Assembly (NCBI RefSeq): GCF_008831285.2
Contig: NC_045139.1
Location: forward strand, 29,737,206-29,801,205
Direction: 5' to 3'
Length of the DNA: 64,000 bases
DNA from: Nymphaea colorata
Lineage: Eukaryota > Streptophyta > Magnoliopsida > Nymphaeales > Nymphaeaceae
The notes below the pieces were generated by a model. It saw only the letters and a program-made list of their open reading frames with translations. It was not told the origin of the DNA and did no database searches. A program made the translations under genes and the position numbers. Below are positions 61,704-64,000 of the stretch, in pieces. The stretch's first letter is position 1. Each line of letters starts with the position of its first letter.

Positions 61704-61908
61704 CCATCAAGCAGGGGCAGAGCTAAGGTAGGGCACGCTTGGGTGTTGCCCCACCTCAATTTTTTTTTAATTTGTATGTAAATTTTAAAAAATTTCACTT
61801 GTTTTATATAAAAAAATTTGAAAAATGATATTTCAACCCTAATCAAAATTTAGAAACTTTAATTCGACCCCCTAATGAAAAATTTCTTGCTCTGTGCCTG
61901 CCATCAAG
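61704..61908. mobile_element. hAT-type MITE with perfect 8-bp target duplication
   Basis: The element spans 61712-61900 (189 bp). It starts CAGGGGCAGAGC and ends GCTCTGTGCCTG, whose reverse complement is CAGGCACAGAGC. It is flanked on both sides by the identical 8-mer CCATCAAG (61704-61711 and 61901-61908). Eight-base target duplications with CAGNG ends are the hallmark of hAT transposition. The interior is the reverse complement of the copy at 18313-18482. No coding capacity is present, so it must have been moved by an autonomous relative elsewhere. Confidence 0.85.
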
Positions 61909-62200
61909 TGAGTTAGTCTTCCATAAGGTCATGTTTGTTAACTGCGGATCTCATATCGGACCTCAAATCCATTGAAATTGACAAGCACAGAAAATCTGAG
62001 ATGGTGGCAGAGCCACATGTAGCTAGGCAGCTTGGGGCAGTTGTGGTAGCTAGGCAGCTTGGGGCAGTTGCTCACATCAGCTCTATAAAAGTTGATCTGT
62101 ATTTTCATGATTGAATTTTTGCTCTTGTATATATAGTGTTGCCTCTTTACTCTAAATTTATGAGATGATGCTTAAATTAATACCACCTCCACCCAAAAGC
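61909..62200. repeat. Spacer with a 27-bp direct repeat and GGCAGAGCCA word
   Basis: GTAGCTAGGCAGCTTGGGGC starts at 62019 and again at 62046, each followed by AGTTG. GGTGGCAGAGCCACATGTAG just before it looks like another decayed CAGNGGC-type end. No gene is recognised. Confidence 0.6.
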
Positions 62201-62558
62201 GGAACCAGAAATTTTTTTTGGATGGGACACTCTTGTACATAACATAGCAAATATTTAAAAATATTCATTTGAAAATAAAGAGACCAAGTTGCCCACACCA
62301 GTCGATATATGTGGCTCCGCCTCTACCTCTGCCCAGGGGCGGAGGGAGGGGGTGCCCGCCTAGGCCGTAGCCCACCCCAGTTAAGTGAAAAAGAAATTAT
62401 ATTAACAAAATTAAAAAAATTTAGTTGCATAATGTATTTTTTAGATTCGAGTTTAGTTTGGCCCAACCCGGATAAGTTGGTTTGATCATTTGGCTCACCA
62501 CAAGAAAAAATCCTTGCTTTGTCCTTGCTTCCGCCTAAATTTTCTAACTTTGCCACTG
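62201..62558. mobile_element. Two adjacent CAGNGGCGGAG MITE copies
   Basis: The first copy starts near AAAGCGGAACCAGAAATTTT (about 62198) and ends GTGGCTCCGCCTCTACCTCTG at about 62330, containing GTTGCCCACACCAGTC. The second starts CAGGGGCGGAGGGAGGGGG at 62334 and ends CTTTGCCACTG at 62558, whose reverse complement is CAGTGGCAAAG. No matching 8-bp target duplications were found, and the first copy's left end is diverged. Together with the copy at 61712 they make a cluster of this family within about 850 bases. Confidence 0.5.
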
Positions 62559-64000
62559 ATCAAACATCTACGCTACTGGGCTGCCGCGGAGATCTGCTGT
62601 TGTTCAAACATTGGATTTCATGCAACATGAGTTTGATATTCCCTTTGATCTCACGTCCTAAGGATTTTCCAGACAAATTACAGCACGTTTAAATAAAATC
62701 CAAAATAACGTTAAAACCCTGGTTTGATTGTATTAACGCGAAACTTAATTTTAGCATCAATCTAACTTCCTTTTGACAACAAACCAAAGTTTTAGAACGA
62801 ATTTGGCATCATAAAAACAAACAAGCGCAAGCAATTGAATGGCTCAGAATTTGAATTTATTTACTCTTTCCCCAATCTTTTTTCTTTTTTTTTTCACCAC
62901 AGATAAAAATCGAATCTGGCTGCAGAGGTGGGACAAGGAAAAGAAATTCTCGAATATGAAAGCCGTATGGGCATGAGCGATCCTCTAATAAATGTCAAAA
63001 GATGATATGCACTGGCAATTCTTGCATTGAGAAGATAAACATGATTGTATTCTTTGGACGATAGCCGCGTTGGGATTCAAAACAGGATCTTTTGTGTCCT
63101 CCAACTTACCAAACAGCCGTGAATTCCTGTTTGCCCGTACTGCAGTGATAACAAATACCCATTGCTTCATCTTACTTTTACCCTAGATAAAATAAACAAG
63201 TATATATATCCTAGTGGGTCAAAAAAATTTGCCTCTGTTTCTGAAAAGGGAGCTTAAAGTTCATGAATTTGCTGAGACAGGCCATACTTTTGCTGAAATT
63301 AACTGTGAAATGAGGGGCCTTCAGATGGGGAATAAGTTGATCAAGGCAAGGGATTCTGAATTTGAGTTCCAATCAACTTCAGACCGAGAGGAAATCCAAC
63401 TTTGGATAATTGGTATCTGATGGATCTCAAGTTAATTGGACAAGATTTGATTTGCAAGGATCAGATCCAGTGAGCCAGACCAGTTGGCGTTCCAATGTGG
63501 ACATGTTTGTCGCTCTTTCATTTACTAGAAAACTCGTTAGATCAGATGTATTAAATTTATGTAAATCATAAAAAACATGTGTTCTACTAAAAGCTGAGCA
63601 GATCTGAACTATATAATTTTTTACTTCTAAGAATTCATACCTAAATGTGCAAATACTGCCTGCATGATCTCAACAAAACAAGTAAAACAAACAATCAGTT
63701 AGTTTAAATAGTAAAAAAGGTGCCTACAACCAAACTTTTTTTTTTTGGGGGGATCACAAATCTGGTGTTGGACAAGCTTCTATGAAAAGTGTCTTGATAG
63801 ACAACTCAGTTGTCGGCCTCTTAATTTACATTTCAAAATGATCATACCAAATATGTGTGAAATGACTTAACAATATAGTTCTATATCGAGGAACTTGAAA
63901 ATTTTTCAGGGGTTCATGTACTTCTATAGATGCTTTACTATTGGTTGTTCTCATTTGTAGCTTCTTGTAGTGCAAACAAAGCACAACCATGATTCCAGTA
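62559..64000. other. Intergenic DNA to the end of the window, no gene seen
   Basis: AT-rich sequence with T-runs at 62877-62895 and 63738-63748. The frames at 62985-63420 lack recognisable domains. GGATCAGATCCAGTGAGCC near 63458 resembles the words of the repeat at 17147-17490. Confidence 0.45.

Overview
The window is nuclear DNA of a flowering plant. It is AT-rich and gene-poor, with spliceosomal introns, CT-rich 5' leaders, many AT/GA microsatellites and several families of short, non-autonomous DNA transposons. Species cannot be fixed from the sequence alone. Nothing looks bacterial, viral or clearly organellar.

Three protein-coding genes are well supported. (1) At 10199-10867 (+) a single-exon gene encodes a 222-residue acidic, Ser-rich plant protein of unknown function. 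It has a TATA box near 9919, a long CT-rich leader and a GC-rich upstream region with two CACGTG boxes. (2) At 23260-26513 (+) four coding exons join into a 501-residue protein with two Myb/SANT-like DNA-binding modules, a KRRKRR nuclear localisation signal and a helical C-terminus. A non-coding leader exon probably lies about 1.5 kb upstream. The gene looks like a duplicated two-exon module, because the intron falls at the same place in both halves. (3) At 34005-33347 (-) two exons encode a 91-residue atypical helix-loop-helix protein of the PRE/ILI/KIDARI family, a growth regulator that does not bind DNA.

The rest is mostly intergenic. From 1 to 9.1 kb there are decayed repeats, including the end of a CTCGAGCT-rich element (1-305), a threefold degenerate tandem repeat ending in a tRNA-iMet primer-binding-site-like motif (about 2285-2567) and a hairpin microsatellite (about 6.7 kb). 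From 13.7 to 21.1 kb there is a dense cluster of terminal-inverted-repeat elements and tandem duplications. From 26.5 to 33.3 kb and from 34.2 to 58 kb there is long intergenic DNA with scattered microsatellites, one purine-rich foldback-free stretch after another, and a possible frameshifted retroelement fragment at 38.57-38.73 kb. At about 58.0-58.3 kb a GC-rich island with a TATA-like motif may be a promoter or first exon of a gene I could not reconstruct. From 60 to 62.6 kb there is a second transposon cluster, including one copy with a perfect 8-bp target-site duplication.

The three genes share no obvious pathway. Two encode or modulate transcription factors and the third is a candidate nuclear protein, so the window is best read as ordinary plant euchromatin with a rich record of small transposon activity. 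No convincing novel multi-gene system was found. The most interesting items are the duplicated Myb/SANT gene and the families of short inverted-repeat elements.
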